Below, piece after piece: positions 21,736 through 33,066 of a stretch of DNA of 64,000 nt. Below the pieces are notes generated by a model. The model was not told the origin of the DNA and did not search any database. It saw only the letters and a list, made by a program, of their open reading frames with translations. The translations under genes and the position numbers were made by a program. Location: NCBI GenBank assembly GCA_030180135.1, contig CM058233.1, positions 57,928,500 to 57,992,499 on the forward strand, written 5' to 3'. Position 1 is the first letter of the stretch; every line of letters begins with the position of its first letter. This stretch comes from Orychophragmus violaceus. Taxonomy: Eukaryota; Streptophyta; Magnoliopsida; Brassicales; Brassicaceae.

Positions 21736-23471
21736 CAATATAGGGTCTATTGCATCACTTAAATAGTATAAAAAAAATAAACGATACTAAATTACATTAC
21801 TTATTTAAAAATTATGTAAAATATATAGTTTAACATCACTTATAATAATTGATATTGTTTTGACTTGTTAAACATCAAATCCATATAATTGATACAAATT
21901 TATATTAGTTTACATCATTTAAAAGAAATCAATACAAAATATGAATTCACATCAGTTAAATAATTGATGTATTTGAACATTTGAATTAACATTACTTAGA
22001 AAATGATACAAAATTTACTTTAATAAAAAAATCGATACTAATAACATTTTATTAATACAACACCTAATAGAAATTTTTATGAACTTATCATAAAAATTTA
22101 CAGCAATAAAATAATCAATATTGGATTTCACAAAAGTAAATTTTATTTTTGAAACTTATTAATCTTTTTTGAAGTCTTTTATACAACATGTAGTCATATT
22201 TTACATTTGATTGCTTTATGTTGAAATGAGTATTTTAAGAAAGAATGAAATGTATACAAGGTGTTGTATACGTATGTTTATTAATACTGTTAATTCCTTT
22301 TTTAAAGTAAATATTGTAGGCGGGTTCATCGCCAAAATAAAATTATTGTGGTAAGTGGAGCTTTCTCCAAGAGATATTTAAAAATGTTTTCAAATATATA
22401 TTTAATTTGGCAGGAGATCTTTTAATATCTTCATTTTATTCTCATAAAAACGAATTATATTTGTTTCCGAATTGTATCATTTTTTCTCGCACACAAACCT
22501 CCCACAATCTTCCTAAATAAATGCTACATTATCTTCAAGAAAGTTTTCAAAAGATCTTGTAGAAATAGTTTTGGAAACAATTATGTATTACTTAAAACCT
22601 CCACATTCCTTCTGAAGCATATCTCTATTACTCCTTATTTTTCTTTATATATGTATCTGATCCACAAATTCTTTAAAAACTCCAATCTCTATTACTCTTC
22701 AGATTTTTTATTTACTCTTTTTTTTTTATCTTGTTTTCAAAACTGACATTAGTGTTGGCTATTGATACATGTGGAGAATCCGTGAATCACAAGATCAATT
22801 TAGAGATGGTGATATTGAAAATCTTAAATCCTACTTACACTGTTTGGAAAAACAAAAGGAAAAGGTACTTAATATTTGTGCTACATACACTTGAAATTAT
22901 TACATCTTTCCAACGATTTCTAAGCAATCTAACAGTTTACTTAGTCCAAATTTTGCAGAATAAATATTTTCTTTAACTAGGATGATTCAAAGGCTTCACA
23001 AACATAAAACAATTTACTATTTGTTCTACAAATGGAAGAGTTGAGATAACACAATTTTTTTTTTGAATTTTCCAAGATGAAGAAAATTGGAGTCCAAGAG
23101 AAGGAAATTGGAGAAGATCCTAAATCTACTTTATTGTTTTTTAATTCATACTACCTTGAACTTTTTATTATTATTTGTGTAAATAAAGATGATGTATTAT
23201 CAAAATCTTCTGGAATATTTTGTAAATGAATATCGGATGAATAGACCCACCATCTTTTGCTACAAAAAAACAACTAATTGTGAAATGATAATTTTATTTA
23301 TTGGTCATTTAATTTTTAAATATTAAATAGAAGAAAAATATTAATTAAATAAATTATTATTTAAAAATTACGACTATTTTTAGTATTAATTAGGATCAAT
23401 TATTTATAAATGACATAAATATTTACCATCAATTATTACAATAGTAGCAAATACTAACATCAATTGTAGAA
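21736..23471. other. AT-rich left arm of the CACTA-like element
   Basis: Non-coding, very AT-rich, with subterminal repeats in the first 350 bp. One 81-codon open frame at 22731 has no recognisable motif and is probably chance. Confidence 0.55.
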
Positions 23472-23655
23472 AGGGTTTTGTGCATAAAAACTCTTCACCT
23501 GGTCATTTTTTCATATTAAGTCCTCACCTGATTTCTATGCCAGTCAACCCTCATACCTCAGGTCAAACCGCAATATAGACCCTCAGTACTGATGACGTGG
23601 CTCCGTGAGAATGTTTAACAGAGATAGAAACGGCGTCGTTTTGATTCATTGTGAA
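23472..23655 (+). repeat. MULE left terminal inverted repeat
   Basis: Reverse complement of about 26925-27110 with scattered mismatches. Contains the AACGGCGTCGTTTTGATTCA block near its inner end. Confidence 0.85.
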
Positions 23656-24194
23656 ACAATATGTTTTCTTTCTTTCATGTCGTTTTATGCACTTAAACAA
23701 CACGTAATCTGCTTTCAAAATTATTGGGCTTAACAATTGAAATTGGGAAATTATGGTTCATTGCAGCTTCTTCTGGTTATTTTGGGGGAAAAAATATAGC
23801 GATGTTGAGCACATTGTGATCTTAATTGAGCATCGCTTTCATCTAGTCTAGGTAAGATTTTGTCTTCGACTTCTATTTCATTTTCATTTCTATTCCTCGG
23901 TTTCTATTAATCGAGCATCACTTTCATTTCTGTTCCTTACTTCGATTTGATATTGGCAGTCTGTATTTACGCTGCAAAATCGAATTCTCGGTTGAAGTTG
24001 AGATGGTTCCAAAGTAATTTCTTCGCCTTCGCGATAAATAACACTGAAGATTTTTGTCGTAACTGGTGTGATTGGTATTTTCTGTTTCAAATTTCAGTTT
24101 GGATCTGTTTATGTGGATTGGTGGCTATTGGTCTAGTGATGGGTCTTATTTGGGAGGTGAATCTTATCAGATTGGGAGAGTTGTAGTGGTTTTA

Positions 24195-25800
24195 ATTTGG
24201 CTAATGTTGAGGCTATTATGGTAGAAAATCTCGAATTAGAGGATAGTCCGAAGAAGTTTGCTTTGGTTTCCACCAGAAAGTCCTGAAAAAGAGAAGATGT
24301 CGAAGATGACGAAATGTTAAAGAAAGCTTTATCTTATGGGGTGAAGGTTGGTGCTTTGATTTTGTTTGTTGTTTGGGAGGATGATCAATATTTGAATAGT
24401 GGTGGTCCAATGCTTGGCGATATATTGTCAGAAGATGAAAGTGAAGTTAATGAGAGCGGTTCAGAAGAAGATAGTGAAAGTAATTTGGGACAAAATAAAG
24501 AGAATGAGGTTGATGATGCTAATGATAATGAGTTGAAGATTGAAGAGGATTGAGGAAGCAGTGACAGTGATGGCCCTAGCCATGAGGTTATAGATGAGAG
24601 CAAGTATAAGAAGTTTGAAATTGGGCAGTCATATGTCCTTGGAAGATATATGGATCGATTAATAGTACAAGTTATCGGTGTGTGGTTAGGTCTCTATAAG
24701 AGGAGCATGACTGTACGTGGCAAGGCAAAGTTACACTGCTCAACAATGCACGCATTGCTGAGCTTTTTGAGGAAGAGTTTAGGTTGAATCCTCATATCTC
24801 AGCTACCCAACTACAAGCAAAATTACTCAAGCCTAACATCAACGTTACTTGGACAATATGCGAGAGGAGCAGACTTAGATGTCTTCATTCATTTGATGCT
24901 GAACAGGCTGAGTCCTTTGCTAAAATGTTTGACTATGTTGCACTAAAACATGGATGGAAGGCAGCTTGTAGGAGAATCATACATGTTGATGGTACATTTA
25001 TGAAATTGCGTATGACATGCATGCTATTGGTGGTTTGTGGACGAGATCCTAATAAGCAAATGTATCCCATAGCTTTGGCCATTGTCGATGCTGAAACCAA
25101 AGAAAACTGGTTGTGGTTTTTTGAACACTTGATAGATGACATAAGATTGGAATCGGGGAATGGCTTGACTTTGATAAGTGACCAATGCAAGGGTCTGAAT
25201 GGGTTGTAGGTTTGGTACTTCCGTTTGCTGAGCACAGGTTGTGTGCACGTCATGTCTACCACAACTGGAAGAAAGGGTACAGTGGTGCTTTGTATGAATA
25301 TATTTTCTGGGGAGCAGCCAAAGCCTACCACGAAAGCATCCAAACACTATAACAGCCGCTCAAGCTGTTTCTTAGAATGCAATCGGCTCTCAAGCTTCAC
25401 AAGCTTCTCAAGCTCCAGGAAGCATTTCAAAGGCCCTACCAAAACCAAAACCAGGCTGACCACGAAGAAGTTGGTTTGATCCTAGCACAAGCCAACAAGA
25501 AGCTCTTCCTCAGCCTCCACAACCAAATTACGATACCGGTCCTATACAACTATTCCGGGTAATTTGTTGACAACTAAACCTGATAGTCTTTGTTCTAATT
25601 TAATATTAACATCATTGACTTCCTAAGCAGGAGGGTTTTGGAGTCTTCACAAGTCCATACACAGGTCACGATTACATATTTATCGGATCGAGAGTTGTGG
25701 ATACAAGTGACAACACGATCTTACCAACCAATTTTTATCGGGCAAGGGAATGCAAGAAGATGTCTACTCGTGGGAAAGGACAAATCAAGGGATGTGGTAA
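24195..25800 (+). pseudogene. MULE transposase (MURA-like), broken
   Basis: An acidic N-terminal region (SEDESEVNESGSEEDSESN, about 24430-24485) precedes the catalytic part (24784-25209): HPH-type ISATQLQAKL, then IIHVDGTFMKLRMTCMLLVV with the first catalytic Asp, YPIALAIVDAETKENWLWFF, and LISDQCKGL with the second Asp. After a TAG at 25207 the frame shifts and reads LPFAEHRLCARHVYHNWKKG and IFWGAAKAY, the typical C-H block. The last exon-like stretch near 25628 reads GFGVFTSPYTG. The SWIM finger is not recognised. Stops (for example 24283 and 24551) show it is dead. Confidence 0.8.
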
Positions 25801-26166
25801 ATGACTGTGTCAAACAATGCATGCATGCTTCATCATGTTTTTCTGTTATGCTTTCTGTCATACTATGTTTGTGCTTTGTTATGTTTTGTTATGGTTTTTC
25901 AACAAACAAGGTTTGTGACTCTGTTATGTTGAAACCATTTGTGTGTTTACGCTAAAATAATATGTGTATTTATGTTAAATACCATGATAGTATATAAGCA
26001 TATTCAGTAATAACTAAACCCTTAAATAGCATTGAAAATCAAAGGGTAAAAACCGCATAAGTTCATTATATCTAAAAACTCACTTAGCTTAAGACAGACT
26101 GATAATACAAACCCATACAACACACCATAGTACCATATTCCATACACCATTTAAAATTCTAGACTC
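25801..26166. other. Gap between convergent MULE genes
   Basis: AT-rich, without recognisable coding; presumably the shared 3' flank of the transposase and the GRF gene. Confidence 0.5.
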
Positions 26167-26724
26167 TCACTTACTAAGACCATAAGACAAACAAATTAAG
26201 ACAAGGAGAAGGCAGAATGCGGCCAAGAAAAGCTTAGGATCGAAAGCAAGAAATGCAGTCTTCTTCGTCACAACAAGCATCTCTATCTTTGCAATACGCT
26301 CTTCATTCTCTGCTATCAGCTGCTTCAAACGACTTATTTCCTCACGACATTTCTTAATCTCTTCAGCCTCCAAATCATCAGTAGCAATGAAATCCACCTT
26401 AAGAGATAATGCAACAAAATCACTCTTCAAAGAAACTAAGTCCTCCGTCATTGCCTCATCCCACCATTTCCAGACATGACATTCTGCATTATCATGGTTT
26501 GAAAAAGTATAGTATCTTCTCCCAGGGTCCATTTCAGTACGAGCAGTGTCAATGATAGGTTTACGGCCGCAATAGCACATCTTCGGCATACCTTCATCAA
26601 ACGTGTAATCCATCACCAATCGATTTCTCCAGCTACCACTCGAAGATGACATTGATGGCTGGCTGTAACTATAGTGACCCATCTTTGACAAAAACTCAAA
26701 ACAATCAGAATCGAATACAAACAA
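26167..26724 (-). CDS. GRF-type zinc-finger, coiled-coil, membrane-anchored protein carried by the MULE
   Basis: An uninterrupted 185-codon frame; a second start at residue 15 (MGHYSYSQPSMSSSSGSW) is equally plausible. Residues 50-90 form a GRF-type zinc finger: C50-Y-C52-G, GRR at 68-70, YYTF, C82 and WKWWDEAM. Residues about 105-150 are charged and heptad-like (EEIKKCREEISRLKQLIAEN), a predicted coiled coil. The last 25 residues end with LFLAAFCLLLVLICLSYGLS, a likely tail-anchored membrane segment. It sits inside the MULE, antisense and convergent to the dead transposase, with its promoter region in or next to the right TIR. Similar GRF-coil-TM genes are numerous in Brassicaceae (family knowledge). 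Its role is unknown; gene capture or a TE accessory gene are both possible. Confidence 0.7.
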   Translation of the reverse strand: MFVFDSDCFEFLSKMGHYSYSQPSMSSSSGSWRNRLVMDYTFDEGMPKMCYCGRKPIIDTARTEMDPGRRYYTFSNHDNAECHVWKWWDEAMTEDLVSLKSDFVALSLKVDFIATDDLEAEEIKKCREEISRLKQLIAENEERIAKIEMLVVTKKTAFLAFDPKLFLAAFCLLLVLICLSYGLSK

Positions 26725-26924
26725 TGAACAGAGATGAAAGACAAGACATAGATGAAAAACAAAGATGAAATAAACGAAATTACAGAAGCATTTTACCTTT
26801 TTCGAGGCTGAGAATGAATCTGGATTTCGCCAATTAAAACCTTAGCTCCTCAAATCAGGAAAGATGAGATTGAGATCCCCTTTTAAGCTTCTTCATCAAA
26901 AAAGCGTCGTGTTGTTGAGTTGTT

Positions 26925-27110
26925 TCACGATGAATCAAAACGACGCCATTTTTATCTCTGTTAATTATTCTCACGGAGCCACGCCATCAATAGACGGAGG
27001 AACTATATTGCGGTTTGACCTGAGGTATGAGGGTTGACTGGCATAGAAATCAAGTGAGGGGTTAATCTGAAAAAAAAGACCAGGTGAAGGGTTTTTATGC
27101 AGAAAACCCT
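26925..27110 (-). repeat. MULE right terminal inverted repeat
   Basis: Inverted copy of 23472-23655. It lies about 200 bp upstream of the GRF gene start. Confidence 0.85.
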
Positions 27111-27312
27111 TGTAGAAATTGATGCGGAATTTGACATCACTTTTTTGCAAGTGATGCAAATATTTACAACAATTCTTTAAATTAATGTAAACTATTTGCT
27201 TCATCACTTTCAGAGTCGAGTCAGTTCTTTAAGTGATGTAAATTATTTTGCATCACTTATAACTAATGCAAATATACAAAATAAATGATACAACATACCT
27301 CTTTTTTGTAGT
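27111..27312. repeat. CACTA-like right terminus with subterminal repeats
   Basis: About six copies of AAGTGATG/CATCACTT-type units in 200 bp, ending TTTTTTGTAGT. Confidence 0.7.
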
Positions 27313-27317
27313 GACTA

Positions 27318-27855
27318 AGAAGGATGGTCTTCTAAGCTAGATGATGTGTTATGGGCCTACAGGACTAAGTTCAAGACGCCACGTGGGACTACACCGTTTC
27401 ATCTCCTCTATGGGAAATCTTGCCACCTCCTAGTTGAGCTCGCGCACAAGGCTAAATAGGCTGTCAAACAGATGAATTTTGACCTAAAACCTGCAGCAGA
27501 GAGGCGTTTGATACACCCGAATGAGTTAGATGAAATTCTCCACCACGCATATGAGAACTCAAAGCTGTAAAAGGAGTGTACAAAGGAATATCATGATAAG
27601 AAGATCATCTCAGACCACTTGGAACCGAATGACCAGGTACTTCTATATAACTCACATTTACAATTGTTTCCTAGAAAGTTGCGTTCTTGTTGGTCAGATC
27701 CCTTTACCGTCAAGGTCAGACCACATGGTGCTATTATCTTTTTGAATTCCAAAGGCCACGAGTTTACTGTCAACATGCAAAGGGTGAAACACTATTGGGA
27801 TAAAGCTAAGATTCCAAAAGGCGACATCGTTCATCTGGATGATCCACCCACTTCT
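27318..27855 (+). pseudogene. Athila D integrase, 3' part
   Basis: Resumes with WAYRTKFKTPRGTTPFHLLYGK (near 27352), then AVKQMNFDLKPAAERRLI, ELDEILHHAYENS, YHDKKIISDHLEPND and HYWDKAKIPKGDIVHLDDPP before a TAG at 27856. It carries internal stops (TAG near 27457, TAA near 27567). Confidence 0.85.
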
Positions 27856-27896
27856 TAGTCGCAGTTCAGTCAAGCTAATGGCATAAAACGAGCGCT

Positions 27897-27916
27897 TGGT
27901 GGGAGGCAACCCACTG
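27897..27916 (+). promoter_or_regulatory. Conserved post-pol hairpin followed by a splice donor
   Basis: GTGGGAGGCAACCCAC can form a 5-6 bp stem, followed at once by CTG|GTAAGTT. The same unit is at 54481 (B1) and 60598 (C1). A candidate 77-nt intron runs 27917-27993 (ends CGTAG). Confidence 0.6.
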
Positions 27917-28015
27917 GTAAGTTATAAATGTTAGGACTTTTGGTTTGGCATTTGATTTTTGGATTATTTTGTATTTTGTGTTAAGTTTCGTAGGACTAAT
28001 GTCATTTTGGAACAA

Positions 28016-28140
28016 ATGTCGACCGACGTTAACTCTAGTGTCGGTCGACATTGAGGTCGAAATTTTCGAGTGCGGACGATATTCGACCAAGTCGATTGGG
28101 GCATAAACAATCGATGTTAATCTCTGATGTCGGTCGACTT
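28016..28140. promoter_or_regulatory. Near-palindrome module after Athila D pol
   Basis: ATGTCGACCGACGT at 28016 and GTGTCGGTCGACAT at 28038 (22 bp apart), core GGTCGAAATTTTCGAG, then ATGTCGGTCGACTT at 28127, 13 bp before a GAG|GTAAGT donor. Confidence 0.7.
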
Positions 28141-28153
28141 CGGCAATTTCGAG

Positions 28154-28683
28154 GTAAGTTTGCTTTTAAATATCACGACAGACATCATCTTCCCCATTAT
28201 TTTCCATCGCGAAAAAGCTTCCAAAATCGCCACCTCCTTCTCTTATTAACCTATTTGAGTGATTCAAAGTGCTAGATTGCTTGATTTTTCGCCATCTATC
28301 TAGTTCTAGTCTCTGTTTACTCGATCTGCGAAGGTACGTCTCTCAATCTCCATATTTCCAATTTCGGCCCTAAGATGGAAAACTTCAAATTTTGCCTCAA
28401 ATAGCTTGTTTCTATAGTTGATTCTTGCCTATTTAGGTTGTACTAGAGGAATTATAGGGCCCCATACAGATTTCATGGTTAATTAGAGAGTTCTGAAAGA
28501 TTTTCAATTTGATGACGAATTCTATTTTTTGTTGATTCTGTTGCGATTTAGGACGAAATTGGGGTGGAATATTGTTGATTTCAATGTTGTGGATGATTAT
28601 ATAGACTCAATTTGATGATATCTTGACTTTGAAAATTTGGTATTTTTGAGTCTCATTCTCGGGTTGCTTGTTTCATCTTGTAG
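28154..28683 (+). other. Inferred 530-nt intron before the Athila D env-position ORF
   Basis: Donor GAG|GTAAGTTT and acceptor CTTGTAG directly before ATG at 28684. C1 has the same arrangement with the same length (60900-61429). Non-coding T-rich interior. Confidence 0.6.
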
Positions 28684-30281
28684 ATGACTACACGACAGCA
28701 ATCCAAGCGTGCGAGGACAGCTACCGAAGTTTCTACTTCAGGTTTCTCACCACAACGGGAAGGCACAGTAGCTGATTCTCATGCTCCTAACCCGCAGACA
28801 CCCCCACATTGGCCAAGGGGGGAGAAATATAAGATTCCTTACAACCGGGTCAGGGAACATGATCTTGAGATCGAGTATAAGATGACTGCATGCACCAACA
28901 TGCAAATTTCAGAGTAGTGGGATGACTATGATTCTCTGTTTTATAACGCCTCCATAGGCGTCAAAATAGTTCCCACCAGATTTGCTTGTCACATCACTTT
29001 GAAGAGGCTGAAAATTCGATCCAATGTTCTCTGCGCCTTGAGGACGATTGGTTTGGGTACCATCTGTACCACGCAGTACGACATGCACAAGGAGCTAGTC
29101 AGGCAGTTGATGGTGACAGTCAGGGTGTATTACACCAATGAGATGGTCCGTAAGGCTTCTGAGGGAACCCTGACATTCATGGCTAAGGGTGTGAGGTACA
29201 AGATTACTATTCTTGAGCTCTGTGACATCTATGAGTTCGACAAGACTCGAAAGAGAGTGAACCTTCCAGAGCAGTGGGGAGACGTACATATGTTTTGGTC
29301 ACATTTTGGTAATGGGAAATACGACTCCCAGAAGACCAGACAATCCGCGGTGAGGCATCCTATTTTGAGGTATCTTGTACGCCTGTTTGCCAACACCATC
29401 TTATGCAAGATGGAGCCCGGGATGTTATTGCTTAATTTGGGATTGGTCACATCATAGACATAGACATAGAGGAGTATCAGGACGCCAATTTGACAGCTGA
29501 TGTGAACATGGGACCGGTATTTTCACATCATTTGGAGGAACTTAAGATCAAGACATTCACAGGAAAAGGAACTACGTTAGTGTCTGTCGGGAGCCTCTTG
29601 ACTATTATCTTTGACCACTTTGGCATCGACAGGAGTCAGCTCAGGTTCTGCACCGCACGCTCTACTATGGACATAACACATTTGAAGAGCACTCATTGGC
29701 TCAAGGTGACCTCACGAAGGGAGAGATGCTGTGGCAATTTGCTGACTCATATGGCGGGTTGCGCCTGTTTCCTCTTCATGACACTAGACTCACAGGGATT
29801 ACAGACGAGCCTCTGATGCTGGCCTTCTGAGGATCTTTGTCGATCTGGTCCGCGTCGCTCCACTGTAGTTAGAGGCACAACTTTTGGAGCAGCTCCTTCT
29901 GCTGCTGAGCACGACGATGTTCCTGCTATTGATGATGATGACTATGGCTTCTCGGATCCTCCGATGCAACCAGAAGACATGCCATCTGGAGAATGGCAAA
30001 AGTGGATGACTTCTACAATTAATGAGCTCTGGAAGGGAGTCTTTGGCTGCTCTTGTCGTCGCGCATCGTGTATTTCCCACGCTTACCGACGTCTCCGCGA
30101 GCCAACAACACATGCACCTGATACTCCCGAGGATGAGGACATAGAGGAGGCTGTTGATTCCGATGAGATGGATGACGAGGACCTCATGAATTCTAGATCT
30201 TCCATTGCTGCTGGTTCTATATTTTTTCTTTTCTTTTCTTTTCCTTTTGTGTTCTTGAGTCGTTTCCATTTCTTTCTTTGA
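28684..30281 (+). pseudogene. Athila D third ORF (ATHILA ORF-1 family, env position)
   Basis: Starts MTTRQQSKRARTATEVSTSG after the inferred intron. It shows blocks conserved with C1: a YDSLFYN segment, ALRTIGLGTICTTQYDMHKE, LVRQLMVTVRVYYTNEMVR, and YKITILELCDIYEFDKTRK. It resembles the Arabidopsis ATHILA ORF-1 family (PF03078), found downstream of pol where retroviruses carry env. Stops near 28916 and 29455 and later frameshifts break it. The last frame is acidic (DTPEDEDIEEAVDSDEMDDE) and ends in a hydrophobic Phe-rich stretch that may be a membrane segment or read-through of T-rich sequence. Function in plants is unproven. Confidence 0.75.
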
Positions 30282-31521
30282 GTCAGTTTGTTAGTCTAAT
30301 CGGCTTGGAACTTGGATTCTATGAGTTTATGCATTTTGTTGTTGCTTTTGAGATGATTTTTGAGTGATCCCACGCAGCTAACAAGTGAGAGTTTGAGTGC
30401 TAACTCATTAACCTGGCCATGCCACTTATACAGATTTTACCTAATTTTGTGACCCTACGAAATTAGTGTCGACTGATGTTAAACATTAGTGCCGGTTGTC
30501 ATTAATCATGTTCAGGTACGATATTTTGACTCAATTATCCGGTTGTTCCAAATTGATTTCAACCAAACCCAAGTTGTTATTGCACTGAGGCCAGTGCGGT
30601 TTAAGTGTGGGGGTGGTTACTAACGACGTTTTTTCCTTTCTTAGTGTCAGTCCATCATTTTTAAAACTTGTTTTATTGAGTCAAAATTAGTTTGAAACTA
30701 GGATTTTTCGAGGAAATTTTCACTTTCACATGATCCTAAGTGACCATTGGACAGACTTGTCGTAGCTATATGACTATTAGAAAAGCACACACGGATCAAC
30801 CTACCAAGGACACCCACATCTTTTCAAGTATTTAAAGGATCCATTACCAATGTCACCACTAATATTGACTTAATTTTATTACCCACGGGCTTGGTAGACA
30901 TTAGATCGGACTCCTCTGCCAGTCCTAAAAGATCTGTAAATCTGTGTGAGTATGGTTCCCTTCTCAATTCCCTTCAGGCCAAGTAAAAAAAAAGTTATAA
31001 ATTGCGGATAAGCTAGTAACTTCGAAGTGATCACAGGAGTGGTAGTTACCCCTATTACCTCATGTGCTTCATGTAATGTGTCCAAAGTAATACCCCAATG
31101 AGGGAAGAGTAGCTGGAAAAAAAATGATACCCAAACGAGAAAAATCAGCTGCTGAAGTGAGAAAAGTGAGAAGAAAGGAACCAGAAGTTGACAGTCTGCA
31201 ATTAGGGAACTGCTGAGTAAGAGTCCATGTGTCCTTTGATCGATTCCCCCTCGGTGAGACCGCACTTAATTATTTACAGAAGTTAGTATGGTGAATTTGG
31301 ATTTCTTGTGTTGATTGTGGAGTTTGATAGGGATAGTTGCTAAGTATGGGGGAAGTACATTGTGGTCTTTATCTCAATAGGAATAGTTTTCATGTGGGTT
31401 ACTAAGTGAATGTGAATGTTATGTTCTTAGGACGAAAGGAGTTTCTATGTTTTCAAACCTCTTTCTCTGATCTTAGTTTTCTGTTTGCTTGAAGGCAAGC
31501 AAAAGCTAATTGTGAGGGAGT
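30282..31521 (+). other. Athila D 3' untranslated region and PPT
   Basis: Long non-coding tail with a near-palindrome pair (30466 and 30489, 23 bp) and three polypurine-like tracts: AAGTGTGGGGGTGG (30603), AAGTATGGGGGAAG (31344) and TGTGAGGGAGT ending at 31521, the last abutting the LTR. B1 has the same layout. Confidence 0.7.
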
Positions 31522-31942
31522 TGATATATCATGCTTTTTAGGTTTTTAACCATGATATATGTGTATATATATAGTCACTAACCTTGTATTTTGAGTCTAT
31601 CGAGTCTTTTACAGGTTAGCATACGAGTGGAGCAAATCTATGAGTTTTGGAGCGTTTTTGGAGCATTCTGCAAGAAGTCAAAGTTGGAGCAGAGCATTGA
31701 CCTTAGTGTTGACCGACGTTCACTCTTAGTCTTGGTCATTTCTGAATCCCAACGAGACTTATGCGCGAGAATAAACTACATCTTCTGAAGAATTCCAAAG
31801 AAGACCAGAAGTTTCACTATTTCTAATTTAGGCCCAAATGTTTAGTCTATTAATTAGGTTTTGAGAGTTTATTCTCAAATATTTTGTTCTTGCTTTTAGC
31901 TTTTGGAGACTTGAAAAGATTATTGCTATTGGAGCTGATCTG

Positions 31943-32475
31943 TGTGAGATCCGGGATTCACACTAAGAATTTGTATTCGTGGATTTGGACTTTTGGATAT
32001 AGAAATGGTATAGTTTCCTATGAATCAAAGACTTTATTGAGATTGATCGTCGAGATAGAACAAACACAGTCGAGAAGAGAGTACAAAGTATAAGATCGAG
32101 CTATCTAGTCGAAGTGTTCTTAGCCTAGGTTGGAATATCTTTACTGAGTCGCCATTTCTCTTCTTAAATAGTCTCGACTCTGATCTCTTCGTCCCGATAT
32201 TTCGGCCTCGTCATCGTAACGATCTCCGAGATTTATGCGGATCAATTGAACTGGCGAAGACAGAGTTGCTCTATCTCCACGTCATCTTCTGCTCGAGCTC
32301 GATCGTCTCCGGCTTCGGCATCGTCTGGGCCTTGCCAGGGTGTTTGTTTCGCTTGGGCCCATCAAAGGAGTCGGCTCCCTTGTTTGTCTTTGATTCTGGA
32401 ATGGGCTCGTAATTACGGGCCTCTGTCTTGTTTGTTAATGGGCCGGATTTCCTAGAGGGAAATCCTGTACCAACA
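31943..32475 (-). repeat. Tat A2 3' LTR
   Basis: 533 bp; TG...CA ends; 5 bp shorter than its partner because of an indel near 32292. Confidence 0.93.
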
Positions 32476-32919
32476 ATAGCCTCCCAGCCTATTGACTTCG
32501 AGAAGTCGAGGTTAATGGGCGGTGATCGTTCTTGGGAAGAGGCGCGTGCCTCGGTTGTGACAAATCTAATGATTATTTTTGCCCCATCTGTTGATCTTGT
32601 TCCGATCTAATGGTGCGGAGCGAGCGCGTGAGACGGGCTGGACTGCCTATCAGCGCGTCTGCAGTCGTTGCGTGTGTAGGTTTTGAGAATCTTATCTTTC
32701 ACCGTAGATCTGGTCGATCGTCAACGGCTCAGATTCGAAGATCGCAAAGAGTCTTCTCGGGCTCGTTCTTTTTGGTGAAATGACCTAATTATTGCGCATT
32801 TGTAGCCGTTGATCTCAGATCAGCGGCTGACGAGGAGGAAGCGAGGGGTCCGAAGCACCTCGATTTTCTCGTAATTATTACGAGTTCGGAATCGTGCGGT
32901 TAAGATTTTGCACGATTCC

Positions 32920-32930
32920 CACTATATAAT
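32920..32930 (+). promoter_or_regulatory. Candidate TATA box of the antisense gene in A2
   Basis: ACTATATAATT about 140 nt upstream of the ATG, the same distance as in A1. Not proven. Confidence 0.4.
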
Positions 32931-33066
32931 TTTCTCGTATTTTACCGAGGGTGGTTTCTTCCCTTTTTTTTTGCTTCTTCTCTTACTTTTGCTCTGTTTT
33001 TTTTTACTTCTCGAAAAACTTCTTTCCAAGACTTTTCACTCTCTTTGTTCCGATAAACCGTTGTTC

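Larger units (their letters stand above)
23472..27110. mobile_element. MULE with about 190-bp terminal inverted repeats
   Basis: Left (23472-about 23655) and right (about 26925-27110) termini are inverted copies: AGGGTTTT..GCATAAAAAC..CTTCACCTGG, ATTTCTATGCCAGTCAACCC, ACCTCAGGTCAAACCGC, then ACGGAGCCACG and AAAACGACG. TGTAGAA flanks both ends (23465-23471 and 27111-27117), compatible with part of a 7-9 bp MULE duplication. It carries a broken MURA-type transposase on the plus strand and an intact GRF-finger ORF on the minus strand, convergent. Confidence 0.88.
21732..27312. mobile_element. CACTA-like non-autonomous element, host of a MULE
   Basis: Left end ACTACAATATAGGG and right end (reverse complement) ACTACAAAAAAGAG pair as imperfect terminal inverted repeats. 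Both ends carry many copies of an ACATCACTTA/AAGTGATGTAAA motif and AATTGAT boxes, i.e. subterminal repeats. GACTA occurs at 21731-21735 and 27313-27317. CACTA elements normally make 3-bp duplications, so the exact ends are uncertain by a few bases. No transposase of its own is seen; the only coding content belongs to the MULE at 23472-27110. Uninterrupted Athila B1 has GTAGGAAAGACTAGGAAGG here, which proves the insertion. Confidence 0.7.

Noticed and set aside
22731..22976. 81-codon frame in the CACTA-like left arm
   Set aside because: AT-rich, no motif, no second copy to compare.
30200..30281. Confident transmembrane anchor at the end of the Athila D third ORF
   Set aside because: The Phe-rich tail comes from T-rich sequence in a decayed frame and has no intact copy here for comparison.
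30879..31265. 128-codon minus-strand frame in the Athila D tail
   Set aside because: Untranslated tail collinear with B1, where the frame is not preserved.
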